DNA of 64,000 bases from the IMG/VR virus record IMGVR_UViG_3300038696_000205, positions 1 to 64,000 of that record, one strand, 5' to 3'. A program made the position numbers and the translations under genes. The stretch comes from a virus. The notes beneath the pieces were generated by a model. That model had not been told where the DNA came from and searched no databases. It saw nothing but the letters and a program-made list of their open reading frames with translations. This document shows positions 16,746-25,113 of this stretch, in pieces (positions within the stretch are counted from its first letter, which is position 1; the number at the start of each line of letters is the position of its first letter).

Positions 16746-17414
16746 ATGGTGAAAGAAAAGGATAATTATTATACGTACTTAACTGGATATATTAATGACG
16801 TGATACAACCAAGTGGTGAAGTAGAATCTACTTCTGAGTTATTTAGTGATAAAAAACTAAAATTGTGGATAGTAGATGAATTAATGAAAATACCCGAAAT
16901 TAGTAAAACATTACTATGTAATTACTTTCATGAGTTATATGATTACATATTAGAAAATGAAGTTACAGATTTAGAAGACTTAGTTAAATCATTCTGTTTT
17001 AATAAAATAACTAAATGGGAAATGAATTCAGATTCCAATACAATAATATTAAAAACAGATGAATCTAGTAAAAAAATAACTAAAACAACTAAAATTAGTG
17101 AATATGAAGTCGAAACCCCAAGCGGTTGGGTTGATATAGAAGCACTACACGAGACTATTGAGTACCAAGTGTATGAATTAACCTTATTAAATGGTTATAG
17201 TTTTAAATGTGCTGATAATCATATTGTGATTAATGGTAAGGGTGAAGAAGTGTTTGTTAAAAATTTAAATGAAGGTGATGAGGTTAAAACAGACGATGGG
17301 GTCAGTAATGTTATCTCGGTTATTAATTTAGGTTATAAAGAAACTATGTATGACCTAGAATTAGATGATGATTCAGATAGAGTATATTATACCAATGGGA
17401 TTTTATCACATAAT
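16746..17414 (+). other. Split intein 2, C fragment (223 aa)
   Basis: Block B-like FKCADNHIVI and the end YYTNGILSHN match intein 1 C closely. The first 95 residues are a helical extension of unknown role. Thr+1 of the AAA2 P-loop follows. Confidence 0.83.
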
Positions 17415-18188
17415 ACGTATTTAACAAAATTATTGGCAGAGCACATATTTGGTGATGCCGATGCGCTAATTAGAATGGACATGTCCGAATACATGGAAAA
17501 ACATTCGGTATCTAGATTAGTTGGTGCACCTCCAGGATATGTGGGCTATGAGGAAGGTGGTCAATTAACCGAAAAGGTTAGACGTAAACCTTACGCAGTA
17601 ATTCTTTTTGATGAAATAGAAAAAGCACACCCAGACGTATTCAATATATTATTACAATTATTGGACGAAGGGCAATTAACGGATTCATTGGGTAGAAAGG
17701 TAAACTTTAAAAATTGTTTAATAATCATGACATCTAACGTAGGTGTTACCGAATTAAATAGTTTTGGTAAGAATATGGGCTTTGAAACCAAGAATAAATC
17801 GTTGGACGAACAGGAAAGGTCTCGCTCTATTATTCAAAAGGCACTTAAAAAGAAATTTAAACCAGAGTTCTTGAATAGAATTGATGAGGCGATTATCTTC
17901 AACAGCTTAAAACAAGAGGATATCCATAAAATTATATATATTGAATTGGAAAAATTAAAAGTTAGGGTCAAGGAAACTGGATTCGACCTAAAATTCAATA
18001 AAAGTGCTGTGGAATACATAGCTAAAAAAGGATATGATGAAGCATATGGGGCAAGACCACTTAACAGGGCAATCCAACAATACGTGGAAGACCCGATTGC
18101 CGATGAAATTCTAAACGGTAAATTTAAAGAGGGTGATACAATAAAAGTAACCCTAGACAAGAAAACGGATAAAATTGCATTAACATAA
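16746..18188 (+). CDS. clpC: ClpC fragment 3 (rest of AAA2) with intein-2 C part
   Basis: 480 aa. Residues 1-223 are the C part of intein 2, including about 100 extra N-terminal residues not found in intein 1, and end YYTNGILSHN. Residues 224-480 complete AAA2: TYLTKLLAEHIFG, the pore-loop region VGAPPGYVGYEEGG, Walker B AVILFDEIEKAHPDV, sensor-1 IIMTSNVG, the arginine-finger region FKPEFLNRID, and a C-terminal D2-small domain (YDEAYGARPLNRAIQ, sensor 2). A loop with NMGFE sits where ClpC/ClpX carry the (V/I/L)GF ClpP-docking loop, so docking to a ClpP is likely. The total extein length, 241+336+257 = 834 aa, is normal for ClpC. Confidence 0.93.
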   Translation: MVKEKDNYYTYLTGYINDVIQPSGEVESTSELFSDKKLKLWIVDELMKIPEISKTLLCNYFHELYDYILENEVTDLEDLVKSFCFNKITKWEMNSDSNTIILKTDESSKKITKTTKISEYEVETPSGWVDIEALHETIEYQVYELTLLNGYSFKCADNHIVINGKGEEVFVKNLNEGDEVKTDDGVSNVISVINLGYKETMYDLELDDDSDRVYYTNGILSHNTYLTKLLAEHIFGDADALIRMDMSEYMEKHSVSRLVGAPPGYVGYEEGGQLTEKVRRKPYAVILFDEIEKAHPDVFNILLQLLDEGQLTDSLGRKVNFKNCLIIMTSNVGVTELNSFGKNMGFETKNKSLDEQERSRSIIQKALKKKFKPEFLNRIDEAIIFNSLKQEDIHKIIYIELEKLKVRVKETGFDLKFNKSAVEYIAKKGYDEAYGARPLNRAIQQYVEDPIADEILNGKFKEGDTIKVTLDKKTDKIALT

Positions 18189-18191
18189 AAT

Positions 18192-18220
18192 AAAAACCCA
18201 CCATTCGGTGGGTTTTTTTA
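18192..18220 (+). terminator. Terminator of the clpC unit
   Basis: Eleven-base stem AAAAACCCACC / GGTGGGTTTTT with loop ATTC and a run of T, 4 bases after the clpC stop. Confidence 0.85.
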
Positions 18221-18231
18221 TATTTATATTT

Positions 18232-18849
18232 ATGATACAAGATATACTAAGTAAAAAATATCCTAAATATTTAGATGCTCTGGATATTTACGAGAAAGAG
18301 GGTAGTTTAACCCTAGCAAGAATAATTATTAAACCTGAGTTTAGAAAAACAGGTGTTGGTAGTCAGATAATGACCGATTTAATAGATTATGCTGACGAAA
18401 CTAATAAGATAGTAGTACTTACACCTTCCGAAGATTTTGGTGGTCTTAAAAGCAGTCTAATTAGATTTTATAAACGTTTTGGTTTTAAGGACAATAAGGG
18501 TCCGAATAAAAACTTTGAATTTAGGGAGGCAATGATTAGAGAGCCAAAACTAAATGAAATGAAAAATAATAAATTTAAAGGTGGGTTAAGTGATAACTTA
18601 ACTATTAATGATATTGCAAATAAATTCAACGTAACCGTAGACTCGTTAAACAAGGAATTAATTATGGGGATTAAGGTCGAAATGGAACATGTTAATAATA
18701 AAGAGTCCGCAAAAGAAATAGCCATGGACCACTTAACCGAATTACCAAATTATTATACTGAATTAAATAATATGGAAGTTAGGGCAAAAAATAAATTAAA
18801 TAAATCCGTTAAAGAAATGGTCCACGAAGCTTTAAGAAGAAATATATAA
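18232..18849 (+). CDS. GNAT acetyltransferase fused to a DUF5661 domain
   Basis: The ATG at 18232 is used because an upstream in-frame ATG (18208) lies in the terminator. Residues 1-100 are a GNAT fold: ARIIIKPEFRKTGVGSQIM is motif A (acetyl-CoA pyrophosphate loop R/Q-x-x-G-x-G/A), and FYKRFGFKD is motif B. Residues 115-180 (GLSDNLTINDIANKFNVTVD...MGIKVEMEH) match DUF5661, a helical domain common in phage virion and modifying proteins. The acetylated substrate is unknown. Confidence 0.72.
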   Translation: MIQDILSKKYPKYLDALDIYEKEGSLTLARIIIKPEFRKTGVGSQIMTDLIDYADETNKIVVLTPSEDFGGLKSSLIRFYKRFGFKDNKGPNKNFEFREAMIREPKLNEMKNNKFKGGLSDNLTINDIANKFNVTVDSLNKELIMGIKVEMEHVNNKESAKEIAMDHLTELPNYYTELNNMEVRAKNKLNKSVKEMVHEALRRNI

Positions 18850-18855
18850 ACAAAA

Positions 18856-18890
18856 AAAGTTAAGGCTATTGATAAAATAACCTTAACTTT
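18856..18890. terminator. Convergent bidirectional terminator
   Basis: Ten-base stem AAAGTTAAGG / CCTTAACTTT, extended by TATT/AATA after one mismatch, with A and T tracts on both sides. It separates the plus-strand GNAT gene from the minus-strand gene ending at 18912. Confidence 0.75.
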
Positions 18891-18911
18891 AATTTTATTT
18901 CTTTAAAAGAA

Positions 18912-19121
18912 TTACTTCTTCCCTTCGGTAATCTTAGCTATCTTAGCTTCTAAATTAGCTATCTTACTTTCTAAAAGGTTACCAGCGTTAGCTTTTTGTT
19001 CAGCAATCCATTGTTTTTTCTTAACCGCAACAGCCTCAGTTACAATACCATCGATTAAATCAACCAATTCGTTTTCAGTAATTTTTACAGTTTTTGCGCT
19101 TTTCTTTAAGTTATTTGACAT
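18912..19121 (-). CDS. Small coiled-coil protein, 69 aa
   Basis: Basic start (MSNNLKKSAKTVKITENELV) and a C-terminal heptad-like helix (LLESKIANLEAKIAKI). The N-terminal VKITENELVDLID pattern is like the short conserved starts of several T4-type phage virion proteins. Role unknown. Confidence 0.55.
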   Translation of the reverse strand: MSNNLKKSAKTVKITENELVDLIDGIVTEAVAVKKKQWIAEQKANAGNLLESKIANLEAKIAKITEGKK

Positions 19122-19207
19122 AATTTTATAGGAATTTTAGTTTAAATTTTATTCACCTACTAATAAGTATTATGAAAATCACCAAAAGACAAAATAATAA
19201 AAAAAAA

Positions 19208-19357
19208 TTATTTATCTTCAAAAACATTATAAATCATTGTTAAATCTGCAATGCTTAAACCTTTTCTCATACTGAAAAATCTTCTGGCCTCATGTAATGA
19301 GACTGCTTCACATTTATTTATAATTTCATCATCATCTGTAACCAGTTTATATTTCAT
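19208..19357 (-). CDS. Small hypothetical protein, 49 aa
   Basis: ATG at 19357, product MKYKLVTDDDEIINKCEAVS... ending IYNVFEDK. The acidic start and amphipathic helix (LHEARRFFSMRKGLSIADL) look like a genuine small protein. No family recognised. Confidence 0.5.
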   Translation of the reverse strand: MKYKLVTDDDEIINKCEAVSLHEARRFFSMRKGLSIADLTMIYNVFEDK

Positions 19358-19416
19358 AATTTATTTTTTAAAAATTTATTTATTGCGACATAGCGACACA
19401 TTGAATGTCGCAAAAC

Positions 19417-19950
19417 TCATTGATTTCTAGTCATTTTGTCTGCGCTTTTCGTGGCTGCCCAAGCTGACGGCTTAACCTTAAAATCATACCCCATACCTAA
19501 AATATAACCAACGGCCTCGTTTAAAGCCTTGCTTGATTCCCATTTTATATCTGGGTTAATGTCAGCGTGGATTTCTAATGGAATATCATATAAATCTAAA
19601 AGAGGTGAAATTTCATATGCGACCTCGATAGATTTTGACACCTCATAAAGCATTCTTTCTTTTACACCAGTCTTATCTTTACTGTAATTATTTTTGTTAT
19701 AGCTGGCCCCGATTACCTTACATCCTCTACCAACGGTAATACCACCACCCAAATCTTCATACGTGGCAATAACGATAACAGTCGCAAACCTATAACCCTT
19801 ACCTTTTCTTTGTGAATCGGTACCGATACAAACTTTAAAACCTCTACCCAAACTTATTTCTTTCTCAAATAATAATTCTAGGTAATCAACCAGGTCCATA
19901 TTAATTGGCCCGTTGTTCATTCTTTTCCACTTTAACTCTAATTTTTCCAT
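19417..19950 (-). CDS. YkuK-like (DUF458) RNase H fold protein
   Basis: 177 aa. CIGTDSQRKGKGYRFATVIV at residues 40-60 is the DUF458/YkuK signature: the Asp of GTDSQ corresponds to the first catalytic acid of RNase H folds. Further acidic residues are in IHADINPDIKWESSKALNEA, which includes the second conserved patch. Family members are predicted nucleases of unproven substrate. It lies just downstream of the LRR protein gene. Confidence 0.75.
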   Translation of the reverse strand: MEKLELKWKRMNNGPINMDLVDYLELLFEKEISLGRGFKVCIGTDSQRKGKGYRFATVIVIATYEDLGGGITVGRGCKVIGASYNKNNYSKDKTGVKERMLYEVSKSIEVAYEISPLLDLYDIPLEIHADINPDIKWESSKALNEAVGYILGMGYDFKVKPSAWAATKSADKMTRNQ

Positions 19951-19971
19951 AACACTATTTTTAATAATCTA

Positions 19972-21396
19972 TTACATCTTAACGGATGGTAATAAATCCC
20001 TTATTTTTTTATAATTTTTAGCTCCTATATCTTTTTCACTTACCGCTATTCTAACCAATGAGCCACCGTTCGTACTATCCAAATATTTTATTTCATCTGG
20101 TATTTCACTCAGTGGGTTCCCCAATAGGTTAATAAATACTAAATTTTTTAAGTTACCGATTTCTTTTGGTAACGCAATAATCTTATTATTGGGTAAAGCC
20201 AACGATTCCAAATGTTTTAGTTTACCAATACTTGGGTGTAAATCATGTAATTTAGAATCACATATAATCAACTGCCTAAGCTCGGTAAATTTAGTCATAT
20301 TGGCTAATTTAGGTATTTCCCTATTTATTAATTTAATGACTGGGGTAACGTCCAACATTAAATCAAATAAAGCCTGTGTCCAACCAAATTTAATGAGATA
20401 ATCCAAATAAACGTTATTATCTATCTTGAATTTCTCCTTGGCCATGGTGGTTAATTCACTATTAAAAAAATTAGCCACACCCTCACTCTGTGAAATCACA
20501 TTTAAATAAAAATCGGCAGTGTTGCTTTGATTTTTATTCTTAACCTGTTTTGTTTCAAAATGTATCTGATAAATCATTTCATTATCCAATACATTGGTCC
20601 CACCCTTGAAAAAGTCATTATTGATTACAATATAAATCTTAGACTTCTTACCGTCTGGTCTTAAATTATTCTTAGTATAAGAATTAAACATAGTATTACC
20701 AGCTTTAGCCGTGCACCAACTCGCAAATTTATCAAAAATAACACTGGCCTCGGTTGTCTTAGGAATGAATACCGTAAATTTTCTATCCCTAACTGGAATT
20801 TCGGCCTGACCCATCTCAACAAATTTATTCAACGTCTTTTCAATTTCAGATGCATCCCTTTCTATAAAGGGGTCAACCGCATCATATAATTGACTAAGTG
20901 ACGAGTATTGATTTATATTAGTGGGGTCCGAAACATTCAACAACACATAACTTAACTTACAATACTCCTTAAATTTATTTTTCCTTTTATTACCTTCAAA
21001 TATTTGCAAGTATTCCTCGGCCTGTGGTAAATCCTCATCAACGAACCTTATCGCTTCTTCCAAATTACCATCCTTAATCAGGTTAGAGAAAATGTTCAAC
21101 ATCCACTGCGTATTTGTTTTATTCTTAGTCGGGTCGGAGTGAACCATAGAATCGAATACCTCACGGGATATGAATATCTTATTGGTTTTCTTGATTAAAT
21201 CCTCACCAGACCTATTAACCTTAACCGTAGACATGGTAAACACATAGGCCATAACGGACCTACCCTCAATAACACCCACATCTTGATACCCAGATTCCAT
21301 CATTTCACTATGTAGCTCATCAACTAATTTTTCATTAGTTATGTCACACACATTGAACTTGTTAATTAAAAATTCTAATCTACTTTTATTTTCCAT
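19972..21396 (-). CDS. Leucine-rich repeat protein with phage WCT-type domain
   Basis: 474 aa. Residues 150-330 form a domain with FASWCTAKAGNTMFNSY and KIYIVINNDFF...YQIHFETKQV, a pattern shared by several phage proteins of unknown function. From about 375 there are three to four leucine-rich repeats (LRQLIICDSKLHDLHPSIGK, LKHLESLALPNNKIIALPKE, LKNLVFINLLGNPLSEIPDE). Probably a protein-binding factor. Its promoter is at 21422-21453. Confidence 0.65.
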   Translation of the reverse strand: MENKSRLEFLINKFNVCDITNEKLVDELHSEMMESGYQDVGVIEGRSVMAYVFTMSTVKVNRSGEDLIKKTNKIFISREVFDSMVHSDPTKNKTNTQWMLNIFSNLIKDGNLEEAIRFVDEDLPQAEEYLQIFEGNKRKNKFKEYCKLSYVLLNVSDPTNINQYSSLSQLYDAVDPFIERDASEIEKTLNKFVEMGQAEIPVRDRKFTVFIPKTTEASVIFDKFASWCTAKAGNTMFNSYTKNNLRPDGKKSKIYIVINNDFFKGGTNVLDNEMIYQIHFETKQVKNKNQSNTADFYLNVISQSEGVANFFNSELTTMAKEKFKIDNNVYLDYLIKFGWTQALFDLMLDVTPVIKLINREIPKLANMTKFTELRQLIICDSKLHDLHPSIGKLKHLESLALPNNKIIALPKEIGNLKNLVFINLLGNPLSEIPDEIKYLDSTNGGSLVRIAVSEKDIGAKNYKKIRDLLPSVKM

Positions 21397-21421
21397 CGTT
21401 AATAATTTAATCTATATTGTA

Positions 21422-21453
21422 CAAAAATACGAATAAAAAAGCGAACTTACAAG
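21422..21453 (-). promoter_or_regulatory. Promoter of the LRR gene
   Basis: -7 box TATTTTTG (21429-21422), 16 bases from CTTGTAAG (21453-21446), 26 bases before the ATG. Confidence 0.5.
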
Positions 21454-21463
21454 TCTTATACAA

Positions 21464-21491
21464 AAAAAGTGCGGCAATTGCCACACTTTTT
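21464..21491 (-). terminator. Intrinsic terminator
   Basis: Stem AAAAAGTG / CACTTTTT around an inner GGC-AATT-GCC. Lies 5 bases after the stop of the 21497-21832 gene; A and T tracts flank both arms. Confidence 0.75.
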
Positions 21492-21496
21492 ATTAT

Positions 21497-21832
21497 TTAA
21501 TAGAACTGATTATAATAATCATCCTCGATATAAACCTCTATTCTATTTTTTAAAAACCATGATAATTTCGAAAAATTACCTTCCCTATTTATCACATCCA
21601 ACATAATATGATTTGGACACTCACCGTCAGTGATTCTATATTTCACCTCATCAAAAACCGTTCGCAATCCCAATGTTATTAATTCTTCCATAATTAAATT
21701 ATAGGTCTCCCATCTGTCGCCCTTATCTTCGTCTAATTCTCTAAGGGTTTTGTTGATGAAACTGTTATAGTCCTTATCTAATTTAGAGTAGGTCCCAGAC
21801 CCACCCTTAATTTTGAAATCTAAGTTTTCCAT
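21497..21832 (-). CDS. Hypothetical protein, 111 aa (paralogue pair)
   Basis: Shares the order (R)W.TYN..MEEL, then YRITDGECPNHIMLDVIN, with the next gene upstream (21912-22232: WVTYNQVMIELK, YELTDDSRPNEVCLGIIK), so the two are tandem paralogues. All-helical with an acidic C-terminus. Family and role unknown. Confidence 0.6.
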   Translation of the reverse strand: MENLDFKIKGGSGTYSKLDKDYNSFINKTLRELDEDKGDRWETYNLIMEELITLGLRTVFDEVKYRITDGECPNHIMLDVINREGNFSKLSWFLKNRIEVYIEDDYYNQFY

Positions 21833-21911
21833 CAGTAGTAAATTTCATTAATGTTATTAATTATAAATATTAAATAACCGACCTAACTACAATAAAATAT
21901 GTTATTTTTTA

Positions 21912-22232
21912 TTAAAAATTCATTATCTTATAATATAACCTATCTAATTCCGTTGTTTTAACACCCAAATCCTTTATTATTCCCAAACATACCTCGTTCG
22001 GTCTTGAATCATCCGTTAATTCATACTGTAACTGCCTGACCCTCAACATATCCTTAAGGTTATGTTTCAACTCTATCATAACTTGATTGTAGGTAACCCA
22101 CTCTTCTCTATTCCTAGTGTCGCCAGTTAATAACGTCTCGGTCAACCTGGCTTCGTATTGTATTTCCAATCCAGTTTTAAACTCACCGTAAACTTCGGAT
22201 AATGCAATTTTAATTTTATCTTTGAGTTCCAT
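21912..22232 (-). CDS. Hypothetical protein, 106 aa (paralogue pair)
   Basis: Tandem paralogue of 21497-21832. The 79 bases between them hold only AT-rich sequence. It follows the 113-aa gene by 9 bases, so it is probably read from the same transcript as thioredoxin. Confidence 0.6.
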   Translation of the reverse strand: MELKDKIKIALSEVYGEFKTGLEIQYEARLTETLLTGDTRNREEWVTYNQVMIELKHNLKDMLRVRQLQYELTDDSRPNEVCLGIIKDLGVKTTELDRLYYKIMNF

Positions 22233-22241
22233 AAGCCGAAC

Positions 22242-22583
22242 TTATTTACTTAATTCCACGTTTTTAGATAGTTTACCATCCTTAATGGCGTTATTACACC
22301 AATCATCCAGTAATTGCTTCACGAACGTTTCTCCAACACTGAACTTAGATTTAATATAATTGGCCAAATCCTTTGGGGAAATCAAATCACCATCCGCTTT
22401 TATCTCAAACACCTTTCTAGTTTTATATTCATTACCATCACGATAATTCTCGATGGCTTTTTTATAGTTCATTTCTAGGTGGTCAATGATTTCACTAACC
22501 ATATTATTATAGTTGTTATCTTCATTGATAAATTTATTCAACTTATTGTATTGTCTTTCGGATATGATTAATTTCTTCTTCAT
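22242..22583 (-). CDS. Hypothetical protein, 113 aa
   Basis: Starts KKKLIISERQYNKLNKFINE, a phage-typical opening in which a lysine-rich strand is followed by a helix. The C-terminal half resembles a small winged or helical domain (FVKQLLDDWCNNAIKDGKLS). Gene order suggests cotranscription with the thioredoxin gene. Role unknown. Confidence 0.55.
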   Translation of the reverse strand: MKKKLIISERQYNKLNKFINEDNNYNNMVSEIIDHLEMNYKKAIENYRDGNEYKTRKVFEIKADGDLISPKDLANYIKSKFSVGETFVKQLLDDWCNNAIKDGKLSKNVELSK

Positions 22584-22599
22584 ACTAATAAATACTTTT

Positions 22600-22911
22600 T
22601 TATTTTAAATTATTGGTAAATTCCTCTAATTTTACTTGTGGTACGACCCCTGGTACTTTAGTAATCAACCTACCGTTCTGTAATAGTACGGTCATCGGTA
22701 TACCCCTTACCCCATATGTGGTAGCCAGTTCACTATTCGCATCAACATTAATTTTAGCAACACCGATGTCTGGATTATCCTCCGCAAATTTACTAATTAT
22801 GGGCGAATACATCCTACATGGACCACACCAATTAGCATAAAAATCCAATACTGTTATATTACCCTTACTTAATACTTCTTCTAAATTATTATCATTTACT
22901 TCTAAAACCAT
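22600..22911 (-). CDS. trxA: Thioredoxin
   Basis: 103 aa, the standard thioredoxin length. The active site is FYANWCGPCRMYSP (residues 25-38), followed by VAKINVDANSELATTYGVRG and the cis-Pro loop IPMTVLLQNGRL. No signal peptide, so cytosolic. Likely supplies electrons to ribonucleotide reduction or acts as a polymerase partner, as in other phages; the partner is not in this window. Confidence 0.93.
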   Translation of the reverse strand: MVLEVNDNNLEEVLSKGNITVLDFYANWCGPCRMYSPIISKFAEDNPDIGVAKINVDANSELATTYGVRGIPMTVLLQNGRLITKVPGVVPQVKLEEFTNNLK

Positions 22912-22971
22912 TTCTTTATATTTAACTTAATTATTATATTAATAAATATACTAAAACTTATTTAAAACTCA

Positions 22972-23223
22972 ATGAATGAAAGTGAAATAATCAATAGTTA
23001 TATAGAATTAACCATACCCGATGACCACCCAGTTATATATCAATATATTATGGGTGGTATAAGGAGTAAAGAAACTGCCGTTAATAATATTCTATCCGAA
23101 TGTTCACCAATTTTCTCACCACCCTACACCGAAGGTCACGTCAAGACCGTAATACGTAGATTCTTAAATGAAAAATTAAGGCTCTATAACCACACTAAAA
23201 TAAAAATTAAACCAATTTATTAA
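22972..23223 (+). CDS. Hypothetical protein, 83 aa
   Basis: Divergent from thioredoxin. Acidic start and basic C-terminus (TVIRRFLNEKLRLYNHTKIK), with a helix-turn-helix-like middle (GIRSKETAVNNILSECSP). I see no clear TAnnTTTG box in the 60-base gap. A DNA-binding role is only a guess. Confidence 0.5.
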   Translation: MNESEIINSYIELTIPDDHPVIYQYIMGGIRSKETAVNNILSECSPIFSPPYTEGHVKTVIRRFLNEKLRLYNHTKIKIKPIY

Positions 23224-23253
23224 AAAATATTCGCATGTTCCATATTTTTTTTA

Positions 23254-23261
23254 TATATTTG
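23254..23261 (+). promoter_or_regulatory. -7 box of the PcfJ/RNase H unit
   Basis: TATATTTG 17 bases before the ATG of the small membrane protein. No convincing TTTG is seen 20 bases upstream. Confidence 0.45.
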
Positions 23262-23278
23262 TATAAATTATATGAGAT

Positions 23279-23434
23279 ATGGGTAAAAAATTAAAGAATA
23301 TTAATACTGAGGACGTAGTTGCAATCATTGTGATTATTATAAGTGGTATTATTTGTATTAATAACCCAGAAATAATGGGTTGGGTTACGATTGCAACCAT
23401 CGGATGTATTTTATTAATAAAAACTTTATGGTAA
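23279..23434 (+). CDS. Small two-helix membrane protein, 51 aa
   Basis: ATG at 23279. Two hydrophobic segments, VVAIIVIIISGIICI (about 13-27) and MGWVTIATIGCILLI (about 33-47), are separated by a short NNPE turn. The stop overlaps the next ATG (TAATG at 23432-23436), so translation is probably coupled. Function unknown. Confidence 0.65.
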   Translation: MGKKLKNINTEDVVAIIVIIISGIICINNPEIMGWVTIATIGCILLIKTLW

Positions 23435-24708
23435 TGGTTAAAGAAGAAGAAAAAGATAAGGGAGTTTTAATTCATTGTATCGAAAACCCGAATATAGAAA
23501 AACTGGTGAAAATTTATAAAAAAGATAAATTTTCAGCTAGGGTAATTTTTATGAACGGTGATGGTTCCCAAGACTATAGACACGAGACCACGTATTTATT
23601 CGGTGATATCGAGGGGGATTTTCAGATTGTAAAATATGAGAAACGTTTTGGAATCAGCAAGAGCAGTAAGATGTATTCAAGCCAAAAAAAATCTGTTACC
23701 ATAACGTGTGTAAAGAATAAAATATATAGGATAACCCATGGGAAACACAAGCAGATTTCCAACGTAACCTATAATAATATTTTAGCTAAATTCACCCACG
23801 ATGAAGCGGCTGTAGTTATAGACAAACTAATGTCTAGGTTTGGTTGGATTCGTTTTATGAGGGAAAAAAATATCATGCACGATGTTTCCTTTAATACCAT
23901 AATATCTAAAAAATTATTTTCATTTAAAAAAGCGTTACAATATGTATATAAAACAACAATTCCAGTTGCCGAAATATTACATAACCGAAGAAATAATGGA
24001 CGGGTTAAAAACCTTAAATATTATTTAGAGTGGATGTCCAATATAGAGAATCTTAAATCGGAATGGGTCGATGATTACCATATACAAGGTATTTTTTTCG
24101 ATACGGTTAAAATGGCAAAAACGCTAGACCGAAAGATTAATTGTTCGTGGTCCAATAAAAGACTTAAAACCGAACATGATAATTGGTCAAAGGAAATTAC
24201 TGATATTGTTTTCGACAATGACAATAGACCCCTTAAAATTAAACAAATATACTTAGATTTCGAGAGTTTCACCAAAATTTATCTAATTAAGGATACCAGA
24301 GGTTTAGCAATAGAGGGTAGAGAAAAAAAACATTGTGTCGCAACATATGCATCAAATGTAGATTCTGGTGTGTCTGGAATATTTAAATTTGGCGAATACA
24401 CGGTTGAATTACAAGCTCAGACCTATAATCCAAACGAAATTTTGGCAAATGACCCATCAAGTATTAGAGCATTTGCAAGAAGAGTGATTATAAAGCAAGT
24501 AAGGGGGTTTGGTAACAGGAATCCATTGTATGAAGAATTAGATAAACTTCAAGGTTTAGTTAATTCATTTAATTCAGCTTATTTAACTAATCAAGATAAC
24601 ATTACACACAATAAAATATATGATACGTCAATGACAATTCCAGTTTCTGAGATAATTGAATTACAGCGAAATGTGGAATTTGAAAGGTGGGGAAATGAAC
24701 CATTTTAA
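23434..24708 (+). CDS. PcfJ-like protein, 424 aa
   Basis: The ATG at 23434 (TAATG overlap) is preferred; another lies at 23428, and an open frame continues up to 23380 across the preceding gene. The C-terminal part has the PcfJ pattern: AIEGREKKHCVATYASNVDS (M/K-x-HCV-x-Y), then a beta strand with YTVELQA and the IKQVRGFGNRNP (Q-x-RG-x-x-N) motif. PcfJ-like proteins are frequent on phages and conjugative plasmids; their biochemical role is not established. Confidence 0.7.
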   Translation: MVKEEEKDKGVLIHCIENPNIEKLVKIYKKDKFSARVIFMNGDGSQDYRHETTYLFGDIEGDFQIVKYEKRFGISKSSKMYSSQKKSVTITCVKNKIYRITHGKHKQISNVTYNNILAKFTHDEAAVVIDKLMSRFGWIRFMREKNIMHDVSFNTIISKKLFSFKKALQYVYKTTIPVAEILHNRRNNGRVKNLKYYLEWMSNIENLKSEWVDDYHIQGIFFDTVKMAKTLDRKINCSWSNKRLKTEHDNWSKEITDIVFDNDNRPLKIKQIYLDFESFTKIYLIKDTRGLAIEGREKKHCVATYASNVDSGVSGIFKFGEYTVELQAQTYNPNEILANDPSSIRAFARRVIIKQVRGFGNRNPLYEELDKLQGLVNSFNSAYLTNQDNITHNKIYDTSMTIPVSEIIELQRNVEFERWGNEPF

Positions 24709-24717
24709 AAATATAAT

Positions 24718-25113
24718 ATGATAGAGATACCAAAAAAAGGAATATGTGTAGATGCTGGAACCGAAGGTAACCCAGGTAATTGTTTTTATAGGGGCCTAAT
24801 CCTAGAAACTGGTGAGATAATATTCGAGGAAACCTTGGGTATGGGTACCAATAATATAGGTGAGTTCCTGGCCCTGGTACACGCAATACACTACTGTAGA
24901 AAAAATAATATATCACCAGATATATATTCGGATAGTAAAACGGCAATGGCCTGGGTCAGAAATAAATCCACCAACACATCATTTAAGGGTGAGATAAACG
25001 CCAGACTTAGTAAAGCGGTCGAATATCTCAACTCTAAACCCGTAAACCTTAATATATTGAAATGGGATACCAAAAACTGGGGAGAAATACCAGCGGACTT
25101 CGGTAGAAAATAA
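24718..25113 (+). CDS. rnhA: Ribonuclease HI
   Basis: 131 aa. Catalytic residues in order: VDAGTEGNPG (Asp), NNIGEFLALVHAI (Glu), IYSDSKTAMAWV (Asp), and near the C-terminus the DF acid of GEIPADFGRK. Cuts RNA in RNA/DNA hybrids, probably removing Okazaki primers or R-loops. Sits 9 bases after the PcfJ gene and is convergent with the metallopeptidase gene, whose stop begins at the next base. Confidence 0.88.
   Translation: MIEIPKKGICVDAGTEGNPGNCFYRGLILETGEIIFEETLGMGTNNIGEFLALVHAIHYCRKNNISPDIYSDSKTAMAWVRNKSTNTSFKGEINARLSKAVEYLNSKPVNLNILKWDTKNWGEIPADFGRK

Noticed and set aside
12130-17414. Group I or group II introns instead of split inteins
   Set aside because: The reading frames carry intein motifs (C1, TxxH-type CADNH, terminal HN, Thr+1) on both sides of each gap, and no intron core motifs were seen.
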